Assembly (NCBI GenBank): GCA_011389895.1
Contig: JAABTN010000002.1
Location: forward strand, 1 to 64,000
Direction of reading: 5' to 3'
DNA from: Maritimibacter sp.
Lineage (GTDB): Bacteria; Pseudomonadota; Alphaproteobacteria; Rhodobacterales; Rhodobacteraceae
Length of the DNA stretch: 64,000 nucleotides
The translations under genes were made by a program, and so were the position numbers. The notes under the pieces are model-generated. The model worked only from the letters and a program-made list of their open reading frames with translations. It searched no databases and was not told the origin of the DNA. Shown here piece after piece: positions 41,645 through 50,184 of this stretch. Each line of letters begins with the position of its first letter. The first letter of the stretch is position 1.

Positions 41645-42345
41645 CAGCCCGCCGCGGCCTGATTGTGCTTGCGCGCCATGAACTCCTTGGCCGTTTCCAC
41701 CGCCACGGCGGCATCGCGGCAATAGGCGTCTGCCCCGATGGATTTGCCGAATTCCTCGTTCAGCGGTGCCCCACCCACGAGGACGATGTAATCGTCGCGG
41801 ATGCCTTGGGCGATCATCTCGTCAATCACCACTTTCATGTAAGGCATGGTGGTGGTGAGCAGCGCGGACATGCCGACAATGTCGGCCTCTTCCTGTGCCG
41901 CCGCGTCGATGTAGTTTTCGACCGGGTTGTTGATCCCGAGATCGACCACTTCGAACCCGGCGCCTTCCATCATCATCCCGACGAGGTTCTTGCCGATGTC
42001 GTGGATGTCGCCCTTCACCGTGCCGATGACCATCTTGCCGACCTTCGGCGCACCGGTTTCCGCCAGCAGGGGCTTGAGAATGAACATCCCCGCCTTCATC
42101 GCGTTGGCCGCCAACAGCACTTCGGGCACGAAGAGAATGCCATCGCGGAAATCGTGGCCGACGATCGTCATCCCCGCGACCAGCGCCTTGGTGAGCACAT
42201 CGTAAGGCTCCCACCCGCGTTCGAGAAGGATATTGGTGCCTTCTTCGATCTCGTCTTTCAGACCGTCATACAGGTCGTCCATCATCTGGGCGACAAGCTC
42301 TTCGTCATCGAGCTCGGAGAGGATGATATCTTCTTCGTCGGACAT
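41644..42345 (-). CDS. Corrinoid-binding protein (MetH cobalamin-domain type; possible split methionine synthase subunit)
   Basis: A 233-residue protein: a helical cap domain at about 10-98 (MKAGMFILKPLLAETGAP) and a B12-binding domain at about 103-225. DIHDIGKN (Asp113, His115, Gly118) is the base-off/His-on cobalamin motif. Such proteins carry the methyl group between methyltransferases. Two genes away on the same strand lies a homocysteine S-methyltransferase, so together they look like the MetH cobalamin and homocysteine domains on separate chains. I recall a split MetH reported in a roseobacter but cannot check. A methylamine-type corrinoid protein is the alternative. Confidence 0.88.
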   Translation of the reverse strand: MSDEEDIILSELDDEELVAQMMDDLYDGLKDEIEEGTNILLERGWEPYDVLTKALVAGMTIVGHDFRDGILFVPEVLLAANAMKAGMFILKPLLAETGAPKVGKMVIGTVKGDIHDIGKNLVGMMMEGAGFEVVDLGINNPVENYIDAAAQEEADIVGMSALLTTTMPYMKVVIDEMIAQGIRDDYIVLVGGAPLNEEFGKSIGADAYCRDAAVAVETAKEFMARKHNQAAAG

Positions 42346-42482
42346 TGCCTTACCTTTCAGGCGGTTCGCGCTTGCTTCCCCCTATATGGGGGAGAACGTG
42401 CAGGCAATCCCGACCAATTGCGACATGCGGAAATATAACTGCGACCTTTGCAGCGGTTGGCAGATGTTCTATAAATGTTCAC

Positions 42483-43562
42483 ATGTCTGACGAATTCCCT
42501 CATATTCATCATGAACGCCGCAAGGGGCGCGGTGCGACCCGCAACGATCCGGGGCGCTACGAGGCGCTGACGCGAATCGAAATAGACGATGGCTGGGGGG
42601 CGGGGCCGGAGGGTCGGTTTCGCACCGAGCTTCGGCTTGAGACCCCGCGCACGGCGATCACCCGAAACAGCTCGCCCGACGTGCCCTTTGATCAGTCGTT
42701 GAACCCCTATCGCGGCTGCGAACATGGCTGCGTCTATTGTTTCGCGCGCCCCAGTCACGCCTGGCTGGGCATGTCGCCGGGGCTGGATTTCGAAACGCGG
42801 CTTGTCGCGCGGCCCGGGATAGGGGCGGTTCTGGCGCGCGAATTGGCGCGGCGGCGGTATCGGCCCGCGACCCTTGCGATCGGGACCAACACCGACCCTT
42901 ACCAGCCGGTCGAAGCGCGGCTGAAGGTGATGCGCGAGGTGTTGGAGGTATTGCGCGACCATGCGCACCCGGTCGCCATCGTCACCAAGGGCACGCTGAT
43001 CGAGCGTGACATCGACATCCTGTCTGGGATGGCGCGTGACGGGCTGGTGCATGTCGGCATATCCGTGACCTCGATGGATCGGGCCCTGTCGCGCCGGATG
43101 GAGCCGCGCGCCCCCACGCCCGCGCGGCGCATTGCCACGATTCGCGCGCTGTCGGATGCGGGGGTGCCGGTGCGCGTGATGGCCGCGCCGATGGTGCCTG
43201 CGCTCACCGATCCCGATCTCGAAGCGATCTTGCAGGCGGGGCGGGCTGCGGGGGCTGTGGCCGCAAGCTGGATCATGCTGCGTTTGCCGGGCGAGGTTTC
43301 GCCGCTGTTTCGCGACTGGCTCGCCGAACATTACCCGGACCGGGCGGGCCGGATCATGGGGCATGTGCGCGACATGCACGGGGGCAAAGACTATGATCCG
43401 CGCTGGGGGCAGCGGATGCGGGGCACGGGGCCTTATGCCGAGATCATCGCGCGGCGCTTCGAGGTCGCGGTGAAGCGGTTGGGGTTTGGCGACCTGCCGA
43501 CGCTGCGCACCGACCGTTTCGCGGTGCCCAGATCACCGTCGGCGCAGTTGGAGATGTTCTGA
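42483..43562 (+). CDS. PA0069-family radical SAM protein
   Basis: A 359-residue radical SAM protein. RGCEHGCVYCFARP gives the three-Cys Fe4S4 site (about residue 80). The frame fits the SPL/PA0069 family of rSAM proteins of unknown function. NSSPDVPFDQSLNPYRGCEH and AIGTNTDPYQPVEARLKVMR are strongly conserved there. ATG 42483 is preferred over upstream in-frame starts because it gives the usual MSDEF..HHERRKGRGA start. It divides the corrinoid gene from the homocysteine methyltransferase gene but lies on the opposite strand. Confidence 0.88.
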   Translation: MSDEFPHIHHERRKGRGATRNDPGRYEALTRIEIDDGWGAGPEGRFRTELRLETPRTAITRNSSPDVPFDQSLNPYRGCEHGCVYCFARPSHAWLGMSPGLDFETRLVARPGIGAVLARELARRRYRPATLAIGTNTDPYQPVEARLKVMREVLEVLRDHAHPVAIVTKGTLIERDIDILSGMARDGLVHVGISVTSMDRALSRRMEPRAPTPARRIATIRALSDAGVPVRVMAAPMVPALTDPDLEAILQAGRAAGAVAASWIMLRLPGEVSPLFRDWLAEHYPDRAGRIMGHVRDMHGGKDYDPRWGQRMRGTGPYAEIIARRFEVAVKRLGFGDLPTLRTDRFAVPRSPSAQLEMF

Positions 43563-43571
43563 CCCCGGGGG

Positions 43572-44591
43572 TCAGGGGCGCCGTCGCCGCCCGCGCCGTT
43601 CGCGCGGTTTCGGGCCGGCCCCGTCGGTTCCGTCCGAGGTCGAGGAAAATCCGCCGAGCGCCGCAGTGATTTTTTCCAGCGTCGGCGCCTCGCCGCGCGG
43701 TCGGGTTTCCAGCGCCTCGCACATCTTCGCCAGATGCTCGGTCGTGGTGCCGCAGCATCCGCCGATGATCGTCGCCCCGCAATCACGTGCGAGAACGGCG
43801 TAATCGGCCATCAACTCGGGCGTTCCGTCATAGTGGATGTGACCATGGACGAATTTCGGGATGCCCGCGTTGCCCTTTGCAATGATCGGCTGTTCGCTGC
43901 CAGCCGCCGAGAACCCGAGGACCGTGCGCAGAAGGTCCGACGCCCCGACGCCGCAATTCGCGCCATATCCGATCGGCGGATTGGGAAGCGTGGTGATGAG
44001 TTTCGCCAGATCGGACGAGGTCAGCCCCATCATGGTGCGCCCGGCGGTGTCGAAGCTCATCGTGCCGCACCACGGCATGTCGGCCAGTTCGGCGGCCCGT
44101 GCGGCGGCCTTGTATTCATCAGGGGACGAAATGGTTTCGACCCAGAGCACATCCGCGCCACCGTCCTTCAAGGCGTCGGCCTGTTCGTGAAACATCTCGA
44201 CCGCCCCGTCGAAGGACAGGGGCCCCATCGGTTCCATGATCTCGCCAGTCGGGCCCATGGACCCGGCAACGACAACGGTGCGCCCGGCGGTATCGGCCAC
44301 CTCGCGCCCGATTTCGGCGGCGACCCGGTTCAGCTCTCCGACCCGGTTCTGCGCATCATGAAGTTTCAGCCGCGACGCGGTGCCCCCGAAACTGTTGGTC
44401 AGAAACAGGTCTGATCCGGCCTCGACCGGCCCCGAATAGAGGGCCCGGATGCGATCCGGATGCTCGACATTCCACATCTCCGGCGCATCGCCGGAGGTCA
44501 GCCCCATGTTGAACAACGTGGTGCCCGTGGCCCCGTCGGCCATCAGCCAGTCGCGGGTTTCAAGCAGGGCGGAAAGTGCATTCGCGGTCAT
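43572..44591 (-). CDS. bmt: Homocysteine S-methyltransferase (BHMT/MetH N-terminal type)
   Basis: A 339-residue zinc-dependent TIM-barrel methyltransferase. The zinc Cys are in ANCGVG (Cys213) and GGCCGTT (Cys279, Cys280); MADGATGTTLFNMG and FLTNSFGGTASRLKL are family starts. It methylates homocysteine to methionine. Taken with the corrinoid protein at 41644, it may be the homocysteine-binding part of a split methionine synthase; it could instead use glycine betaine directly, which would link to the sarcosine oxidase operon. The pterin-binding and reactivation parts of MetH are not in the window. Confidence 0.85.
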   Translation of the reverse strand: MTANALSALLETRDWLMADGATGTTLFNMGLTSGDAPEMWNVEHPDRIRALYSGPVEAGSDLFLTNSFGGTASRLKLHDAQNRVGELNRVAAEIGREVADTAGRTVVVAGSMGPTGEIMEPMGPLSFDGAVEMFHEQADALKDGGADVLWVETISSPDEYKAAARAAELADMPWCGTMSFDTAGRTMMGLTSSDLAKLITTLPNPPIGYGANCGVGASDLLRTVLGFSAAGSEQPIIAKGNAGIPKFVHGHIHYDGTPELMADYAVLARDCGATIIGGCCGTTTEHLAKMCEALETRPRGEAPTLEKITAALGGFSSTSDGTDGAGPKPRERRGRRRRP

Positions 44592-44760
44592 GGGGCCTGT
44601 CCTTTCGGGGTCTCAGGCCGGATGTGCCATGAAACCGGGTTCGGTGCAAATGACACCAAGGCTGCCATGACGCTTTCAAGGCAGAGGCATTGGGCCTGTT
44701 GCGCGCTGCGGTGCAGGGCCGCGCGCAGGTGTCGCCGGGGTCCCCCGTGACGATCCCGGC

Positions 44761-45075
44761 CTAGAGTTCGCTCATCAACTGGGCCTTGGCTTCGGCCATG
44801 AAGGCCGCGCGTTGCGTGCGCACCTCGTCAGCCGAGCTTTTGTCGCCAAGGTCGCCCGCGACCTTGCGCACCACGTCTTCATGACCCGCTTCCTCGAAAT
44901 CCGCCCGGATCACCTCGGTGATATAACCGTCGACCTCGGACCCGGTTTTGCCGAGCAACCCGGCAGCCCAGATCGCCAGAAGCTTGTTCGTGCGGGATTC
45001 CGCCTTGAACTGCATTTCCTGATCGTGGGCGAATTTGTTTTCAAACGCGTTTTCGCGGTCGTCGAACGTGGTCAT
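44761..45075 (-). CDS. F1-ATPase zeta-type inhibitor (DUF1476)
   Basis: A 104-residue helical protein of the DUF1476 family, which includes the zeta inhibitor of the Paracoccus F1-ATPase. [20 protein letters not shown] is the conserved inhibitory N-terminus. It binds F1 and blocks ATP hydrolysis. ATG 45075 is used; an upstream in-frame GTG would extend it without homology. It diverges from purC; the two often sit side by side in Rhodobacterales. Confidence 0.9.
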   Translation of the reverse strand: MTTFDDRENAFENKFAHDQEMQFKAESRTNKLLAIWAAGLLGKTGSEVDGYITEVIRADFEEAGHEDVVRKVAGDLGDKSSADEVRTQRAAFMAEAKAQLMSEL

Positions 45076-45271
45076 GGATCCGGTGCCTCCTGGAGATTTG
45101 ACCAATCATATGCCCTCTCGGGCCGCGTCTCGCAACCCTAAGTCGGCGTTGTGGGCCCGCTTCTTGTGCGACGTTGTGTGCCGCTTCGGGCGCGTCTTGC
45201 GGGCCAACGGCCTTTGGACTATATGCGCGACAAGGTGCGCGCGTGTTGCGCCACGAGGAAAGGCGCTTTTC

Positions 45272-46033
45272 ATGGCTCGACGCAAGAAGCTTTACGAAGG
45301 CAAGGCAAAGGTTCTTTACGAAGGCCCCGAACCGGGCACCTTGGTGCAGTATTTCAAGGACGACGCGACCGCGTTCAATGCCGAGAAAAAGAGCGTGATC
45401 GAGGGCAAGGGGGTGCTGAACAACCGCCTGTCCGAGTTTTTCATGACCGGGCTTGGCCAGATCGGCGTTCCGACCCATTTCATCAAGCGTCTGAACATGC
45501 GTGAGCAGCTTGTCCGGCAGGTCGAGATCGTGCCATTGGAAGTGATCGTGCGTAATTTTGCTGCCGGGTCGATGTCCAAGCGGCTCGGGTTGGAAGAGGG
45601 CACGCCGCTGCCCCGCCCGATCATCGAGTTTTCCTACAAGGACGATGCGCTTGGCGATCCGCTGGTGCCCGAAGAATACATCATCGCCTTCGGCTGGGCG
45701 TCGCAGCAGGACATGGACGATATCGTTGCGCTGGCGCTGCGGGTGAACGATTTCATGTCCGGGGTGATGCACGGCGTCGGGATCAAGCTGATTGATTTCA
45801 AGATCGAGATCGGGCGGGTCTGGGACGGCGATTTCATGCGGCTCATCGTCGCCGATGAAATCAGCCCGGACAGCTGCCGGTTGTGGGATGTCGAGACCGG
45901 CCAGAAGTTCGACAAGGACGTGTTTCGCCACGATCTGGGCAACCTCGCGGATGCTTATACGGAAGTGGCCAAGCGTCTTGGGGTTCTGCCCACCAACGTG
46001 ACCCATGCTGCGAAACCGACACTGATCAATTGA
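45272..46033 (+). CDS. purC: SAICAR synthetase
   Basis: A 253-residue PurC that joins CAIR with aspartate. [54 protein letters not shown] and [19 protein letters not shown] are conserved. ATG 45272 follows GAGGAAAGG. purS lies 54 bases downstream and purQ further on, with a histidine kinase gene on the other strand between them. Confidence 0.97.
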   Translation: MARRKKLYEGKAKVLYEGPEPGTLVQYFKDDATAFNAEKKSVIEGKGVLNNRLSEFFMTGLGQIGVPTHFIKRLNMREQLVRQVEIVPLEVIVRNFAAGSMSKRLGLEEGTPLPRPIIEFSYKDDALGDPLVPEEYIIAFGWASQQDMDDIVALALRVNDFMSGVMHGVGIKLIDFKIEIGRVWDGDFMRLIVADEISPDSCRLWDVETGQKFDKDVFRHDLGNLADAYTEVAKRLGVLPTNVTHAAKPTLIN

Positions 46034-46087
46034 AGGTTCGCCTCACCGGGGCCCCATCGAGCGTGAAGACAAGACGAGGAACGAGAT

Positions 46088-46318
46088 ATGAAAGTGCGCG
46101 TGGACGTGATGTTGAAAACCGGCGTGCTCGACCCGCAGGGCGAGGCGGTGCGCCATGCCTTGGGGTCGCTCGGGTTCGAGGGCGTCGAAGGGGTGCGTCA
46201 GGGCAAGGTGATCGAGCTTGACGTGGCCCAAGACACGGACGAGGCGACGATCCGCGAGATGTGCGAAAAGCTGCTCGCCAACACGGTGATCGAAAGCTAC
46301 GCCATTCACATGGGCTGA
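46088..46318 (+). CDS. purS: FGAM synthase PurS subunit
   Basis: A 76-residue PurS, the small subunit that ties PurL to PurQ in bacteria with split FGAM synthase. MKVRVDVMLKTGVLDPQGEA and GVRQGKVIELDVAQDT are the usual stretches. ATG 46088 follows ACGAGGAACGAGAT. PurL is not in the window. Confidence 0.96.
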   Translation: MKVRVDVMLKTGVLDPQGEAVRHALGSLGFEGVEGVRQGKVIELDVAQDTDEATIREMCEKLLANTVIESYAIHMG

Positions 46319-46333
46319 ACCCGCCGCCCCGGC

Positions 46334-47464
46334 TCAGCCTTCCTGTGCTGGAATGACAAGGCGGGCTTTGGTGCCTTTGTCCTCGCTGCCCATGCTCTCC
46401 CAAGTCGCGCCAAGCTGCGCGACGGAGGCGTCGATGACCGCAAGCCCGATGCCGTCGCCTGACGCCCAATCCCCTTCGTCCATGCCGATCCCGTCGTCTT
46501 CAAGGTCGATGATCAAGGCGCCCGTCTCATCAAACCGCAACGAAAACCGCACCGCCCCGGCGCGCCCGCCGGGAAAGGCGTGCTTGATCGAGTTCGAGGC
46601 GAATTCATTCAGGATAACGCCGATCGCCGATGCCCGCGCTGCGTCGATGCGGGCAGGGGCGAAATCCGTCGTCACCCGGATGTGCGCCGGGCTGGTGCCC
46701 TCGAGGATGCGCGCGGTCTTCTCGACAAAGTCGCGCAGATCGACCTCGGTCCCGTCCGAAGAGGTGTAGAGTTGTTCATGCAGCGCCGCCGCCATTTCGA
46801 TCCGCGTGCCCACCTGCCCAAGCGCCGCCTGAACCTCTGGGTTGCGGGATTTGCGCGCTTGGATACGGGTTTGTGCCGAGATCGACTGGAGCGAGTTCTT
46901 GACGCGGTGGTCGACTTCTTTCTTCAACACCTCGGCCTGCATCACGGCGCGGCGCAATTCCATCTGGTTGACCACTTGGGCCGCCATGACCCGCAAGGTC
47001 CAGCGTTGGAGATCGGTCAACACCCGGGGCCGGGTGTCGAGCACGCAGAGCGACCCGACCACTGCGCCGCCTGACAGCCGAAGGGGTGCCCCGGCATAAA
47101 ACCTGATCCCCCCCGGCGCGGTGACCAACGGGTTTCGGCGCGTGCGCGCGTCCCGCGTCAGATCGGGGATTTCAAGGAAATCGCCCGAGATGACGACATA
47201 GGCACAGACCGAGCTTTCCAGCCCGGTCTCGGTCTGGTCGAACCCATGCGCGGATTTGAACCACTGCCGGTCGCGGTCGACGAGCGAAACAAGCGCGATG
47301 GGCGTTTCGCAGACCTGCGCCACGTAGTCGGTCACATCATCGAACCCCTGGTCCGGCGCGGTGTCGAGAACACCCAGCGCGCCGAGGGCGTCAAGGCGGG
47401 CCTCGTTGCCTGCGGGAACGGGCGGCATCGGGGGCGTGGCGGGCACTTGCGGGTCTGTGGTCAT
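46334..47464 (-). CDS. GAF-domain histidine kinase (HisKA_2 type)
   Basis: A 376-residue soluble sensor. An N-terminal GAF domain spans about 25-165 (ALGVLDTAPDQGFDDVTDYV, YAGAPLRLSGGAVVGSLCVL). The dimerisation/phospho-acceptor segment EVDHRVKNSLQSISAQTRIQ is HisKA_2/HWE-like, then an ATPase domain with NEFASNSIKHAF (N box). No response regulator lies next to it. It sits on the minus strand between purS and purQ, 16 bases after purS, convergent with it. Ligand unknown. Confidence 0.88.
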   Translation of the reverse strand: MTTDPQVPATPPMPPVPAGNEARLDALGALGVLDTAPDQGFDDVTDYVAQVCETPIALVSLVDRDRQWFKSAHGFDQTETGLESSVCAYVVISGDFLEIPDLTRDARTRRNPLVTAPGGIRFYAGAPLRLSGGAVVGSLCVLDTRPRVLTDLQRWTLRVMAAQVVNQMELRRAVMQAEVLKKEVDHRVKNSLQSISAQTRIQARKSRNPEVQAALGQVGTRIEMAAALHEQLYTSSDGTEVDLRDFVEKTARILEGTSPAHIRVTTDFAPARIDAARASAIGVILNEFASNSIKHAFPGGRAGAVRFSLRFDETGALIIDLEDDGIGMDEGDWASGDGIGLAVIDASVAQLGATWESMGSEDKGTKARLVIPAQEG

Positions 47465-47615
47465 CTGGGTTGGGCCACTGTTTCTGCACTGTCGATGGGG
47501 GCGAGGCTACCCGCGCTGCCGCTGACCCGCAAATCGCTATTGGGGCCGCGCGGTTTGCTTGACGCTTCGGCATGGCGGGTCTATCAGCCCGGTAACCCAA
47601 GCGCTGGAGCCTGCC

Positions 47616-48284
47616 ATGAAAGCCGCCGTCATCGTTTTCCCCGGATCCAACTGCGACCGCGACATGGCCGTGGCGTTCGAGCGCGCCGGGGCGGATGTGA
47701 CCATGGTCTGGCACAAGGACACGCAACTTCCCGATCAGATCGACATTGTCGGCGTGCCGGGTGGGTTTTCCTTTGGCGATTATTTGCGCTGCGGGGCGAT
47801 CGCCGCGAAATCGCCGATCTCGGCGTCGCTCAAGGCACATGCGGAACGCGGCGGTTATGTTCTGGGGGTCTGCAACGGGTTTCAGGTGCTGGCTGAAACG
47901 GGCCTTCTGCCGGGCGCGCTGATGCGCAACGCGAACCTGAAGTTCATCTGCAAGCCTGTTGATTTGAAAGTCGAAACATCGGCATCCGATTTCACCTCCG
48001 GCTACGCGGCCGGCGATGTGATCAGCGTTCCGGTGGCGCATCATGATGGTAACTACAGCCTCGATGACGACACCCTTGCCATGCTGCGCGGCGAGGACCG
48101 GATCGCCTTCAGCTATGTCGACAATCCGAACGGGTCGACCGCCGATATTGCCGGGGTGCTGTCGGACAACCGCCGGGTGCTTGGCATGATGCCGCATCCC
48201 GAGCGCGCGGTGGACGAGACGCATGGCGGCACCGGCGGGGTGGCAATGTTCCGCTCGCTCACCGACAGCTTGGTCTCGGCCTGA
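47616..48284 (+). CDS. purQ: FGAM synthase glutaminase subunit PurQ
   Basis: A 222-residue class I glutamine amidotransferase. [18 protein letters not shown] starts it, [19 protein letters not shown] holds the catalytic Cys, and [15 protein letters not shown] the His and Glu. It gives ammonia to PurL. ATG 47616 is used; an in-frame upstream start looks non-coding. Together with purS and purC it forms an interrupted pur cluster. Confidence 0.96.
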   Translation: MKAAVIVFPGSNCDRDMAVAFERAGADVTMVWHKDTQLPDQIDIVGVPGGFSFGDYLRCGAIAAKSPISASLKAHAERGGYVLGVCNGFQVLAETGLLPGALMRNANLKFICKPVDLKVETSASDFTSGYAAGDVISVPVAHHDGNYSLDDDTLAMLRGEDRIAFSYVDNPNGSTADIAGVLSDNRRVLGMMPHPERAVDETHGGTGGVAMFRSLTDSLVSA

Positions 48285-48320
48285 CTTGAGTGGCCCCGCA
48301 CCTGCACGTAAACTCCATCC

Positions 48321-50111
48321 ATGACGGAGACCGAGAACAACGCCGAGACACGGGGCGCGCCGCGAACGCCGGGGCTGGGCCTGCGCGGACGCTTGGCGTT
48401 GATCGCGCTTGTCGCGGTGGCGATCACCGTGATCTGGATCTCCAATGACCTGCTGACGAAACGCTACACGGAAAGCACCCGCAATCGCGCCGAGCTTCGT
48501 GTCGCGCTTTATTCCGGCAACCTGATTTCGGAATTGCAACGCAACTCGGTCGTCCCGCTGCTTCTGTCGCGTGACCCCGCGTTCATTTCCGCCCTGAGCC
48601 TCAAGGATTACGTAAATTCCACCGCCCGCCTGATCTCGTATCGCGATGAGATCGGCGCGCGTGCATTGATGCTTCTGGACGAGACCGGGCGCGCGGTCGC
48701 GGCCTCGGAACGCGAACGCCTTGGATCCACGCACCGGTCGCAGCCCTATTTCGTGAACGCCCTGCGCGCCTCGGACACCGTGTTCACCACCACGGAAACC
48801 GAAGCGGGGGCGTTCAATTTCACCTATTCGCGCAAGATCCTGAACGGCGGTGACCTGATCGGGGTGATCGTGGTCGAAGTTGATCTGGCAAAATTCGAGC
48901 AAAGCTGGGCCGGGATCTCGGACGCGGTCAGCGTGACCGACAGCGAAGGGCGCGTGATCCTGACGACCGAGCCACGTTGGCGCGGGTTACCCGAGGAAGA
49001 GGCGCTTGAGCTGACCTCGCCACCCACCGCGATCGAACGGGCGCTGGAGCGCACGGCAGAGTTTGCGTCGCTTCCGTCCGAAGCGTTCTATCTGGGTAAC
49101 GAAGTGATCCGGCAGGACGCGCGCATCCCGTTCCAAGGCTGGCGCATGACATCGTTCACCACCTATGCCTCGGTGCGCGAACGGGTCAACGGTGTGCTCG
49201 CACTGGAAATCATGGGCTTTGCCATCTTGCTGGCGCTTGGCTTTTACGTGGTCAGCCGCCGCGCCACGACCGCCAGCCGGTTTTTCCAACTTGAGAGCGC
49301 CGAGTTGCGGCAATTGAACGATGCGCTTCAACGCGAGGTGGCCGAGCGGCAGAAGGCGGAAAAGAACCTTCAGGTCGCCGAACAGACATTGGCCCAATCG
49401 TCGAAGCTGGCCGCGCTTGGCGAAATGTCGGCGGCGGTGAGCCATGAGCTCAACCAACCGCTGGCCGCGATGAAGACCTATCTCGCCGGGGCGAAGCTTT
49501 TGTTGCAGCGCAAGCGACCGGAAGAGGCGCTGTCGTCGTTCCAGCGGATCGACGATCTGATCGAGCGGATGGGGGCGATCACCCGGCAGCTTAAATCCTA
49601 TGCCCGCAAGGGGGGCGACGCTTTCGTGCCCATGGACCTGCGCCAGTCGGTGTCGGCGGCGCTGTCGATGATGGAGCCGCAGCTCAAACGCCGGCAGGTG
49701 CGCATCACGCGCAATGTGCCGCGCGAGCCGGTGATGGTGATGGGCGACAACGTTCGGCTGGAACAGGTGTTGATCAACCTGCTGCGCAACGCCATTGACG
49801 CGACCAAATCGGTGGACGATCCGCAGGTAGATATCCTGCTCACCGGTGGCGATGTGGCGCGCATCTCGGTGCGTGACAATGGCCCCGGGGTCGCGGATCT
49901 GGAGCAATTGTTCGAGCCGTTCTACACCACCAAGTCGCCAGGCGACGGGGTTGGTCTTGGCCTCGCGATTTCGTCGGGGATCATGAGCGATTTCGGTGGG
50001 CGGTTAACCGCCCGCAACGGAACCGCCGGTGGGGCTGTATTTGAGGTCGAAGTGCCTATCTATGATGATACGTCGGACATGACGAAATCGGACGTCGAAG
50101 CCGCAGAATAG
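48321..50111 (+). CDS. dctB: C4-dicarboxylate sensor kinase DctB-like
   Basis: A 596-residue membrane histidine kinase. Two membrane helices (about 23-43 and 293-312) bracket a double-PDC/Cache periplasmic domain (VVPLLLSRDPAFISALSLKD, GVIVVEVDLAKFEQSWAGIS). A coiled coil leads to AAVSHELNQPLAAMKTYLAG (phospho-acceptor His), then N, G1 and G2 boxes (NLLRNAIDATKS, DNGPGVADLEQLFEPFYTT, GVGLGLAISSGIM). It resembles DctB, sensor for C4-dicarboxylates. dctD follows after 73 bases. No dctA or dctPQM genes are here. Confidence 0.88.
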   Translation: MTETENNAETRGAPRTPGLGLRGRLALIALVAVAITVIWISNDLLTKRYTESTRNRAELRVALYSGNLISELQRNSVVPLLLSRDPAFISALSLKDYVNSTARLISYRDEIGARALMLLDETGRAVAASERERLGSTHRSQPYFVNALRASDTVFTTTETEAGAFNFTYSRKILNGGDLIGVIVVEVDLAKFEQSWAGISDAVSVTDSEGRVILTTEPRWRGLPEEEALELTSPPTAIERALERTAEFASLPSEAFYLGNEVIRQDARIPFQGWRMTSFTTYASVRERVNGVLALEIMGFAILLALGFYVVSRRATTASRFFQLESAELRQLNDALQREVAERQKAEKNLQVAEQTLAQSSKLAALGEMSAAVSHELNQPLAAMKTYLAGAKLLLQRKRPEEALSSFQRIDDLIERMGAITRQLKSYARKGGDAFVPMDLRQSVSAALSMMEPQLKRRQVRITRNVPREPVMVMGDNVRLEQVLINLLRNAIDATKSVDDPQVDILLTGGDVARISVRDNGPGVADLEQLFEPFYTTKSPGDGVGLGLAISSGIMSDFGGRLTARNGTAGGAVFEVEVPIYDDTSDMTKSDVEAAE

Positions 50112-50184
50112 CGGCGCGCGATCGGCTGGGTGGGATAGCCCCGGTCACATCGGCCCGACGGGGGGCCTTGGAGGGTAGAAAAAG

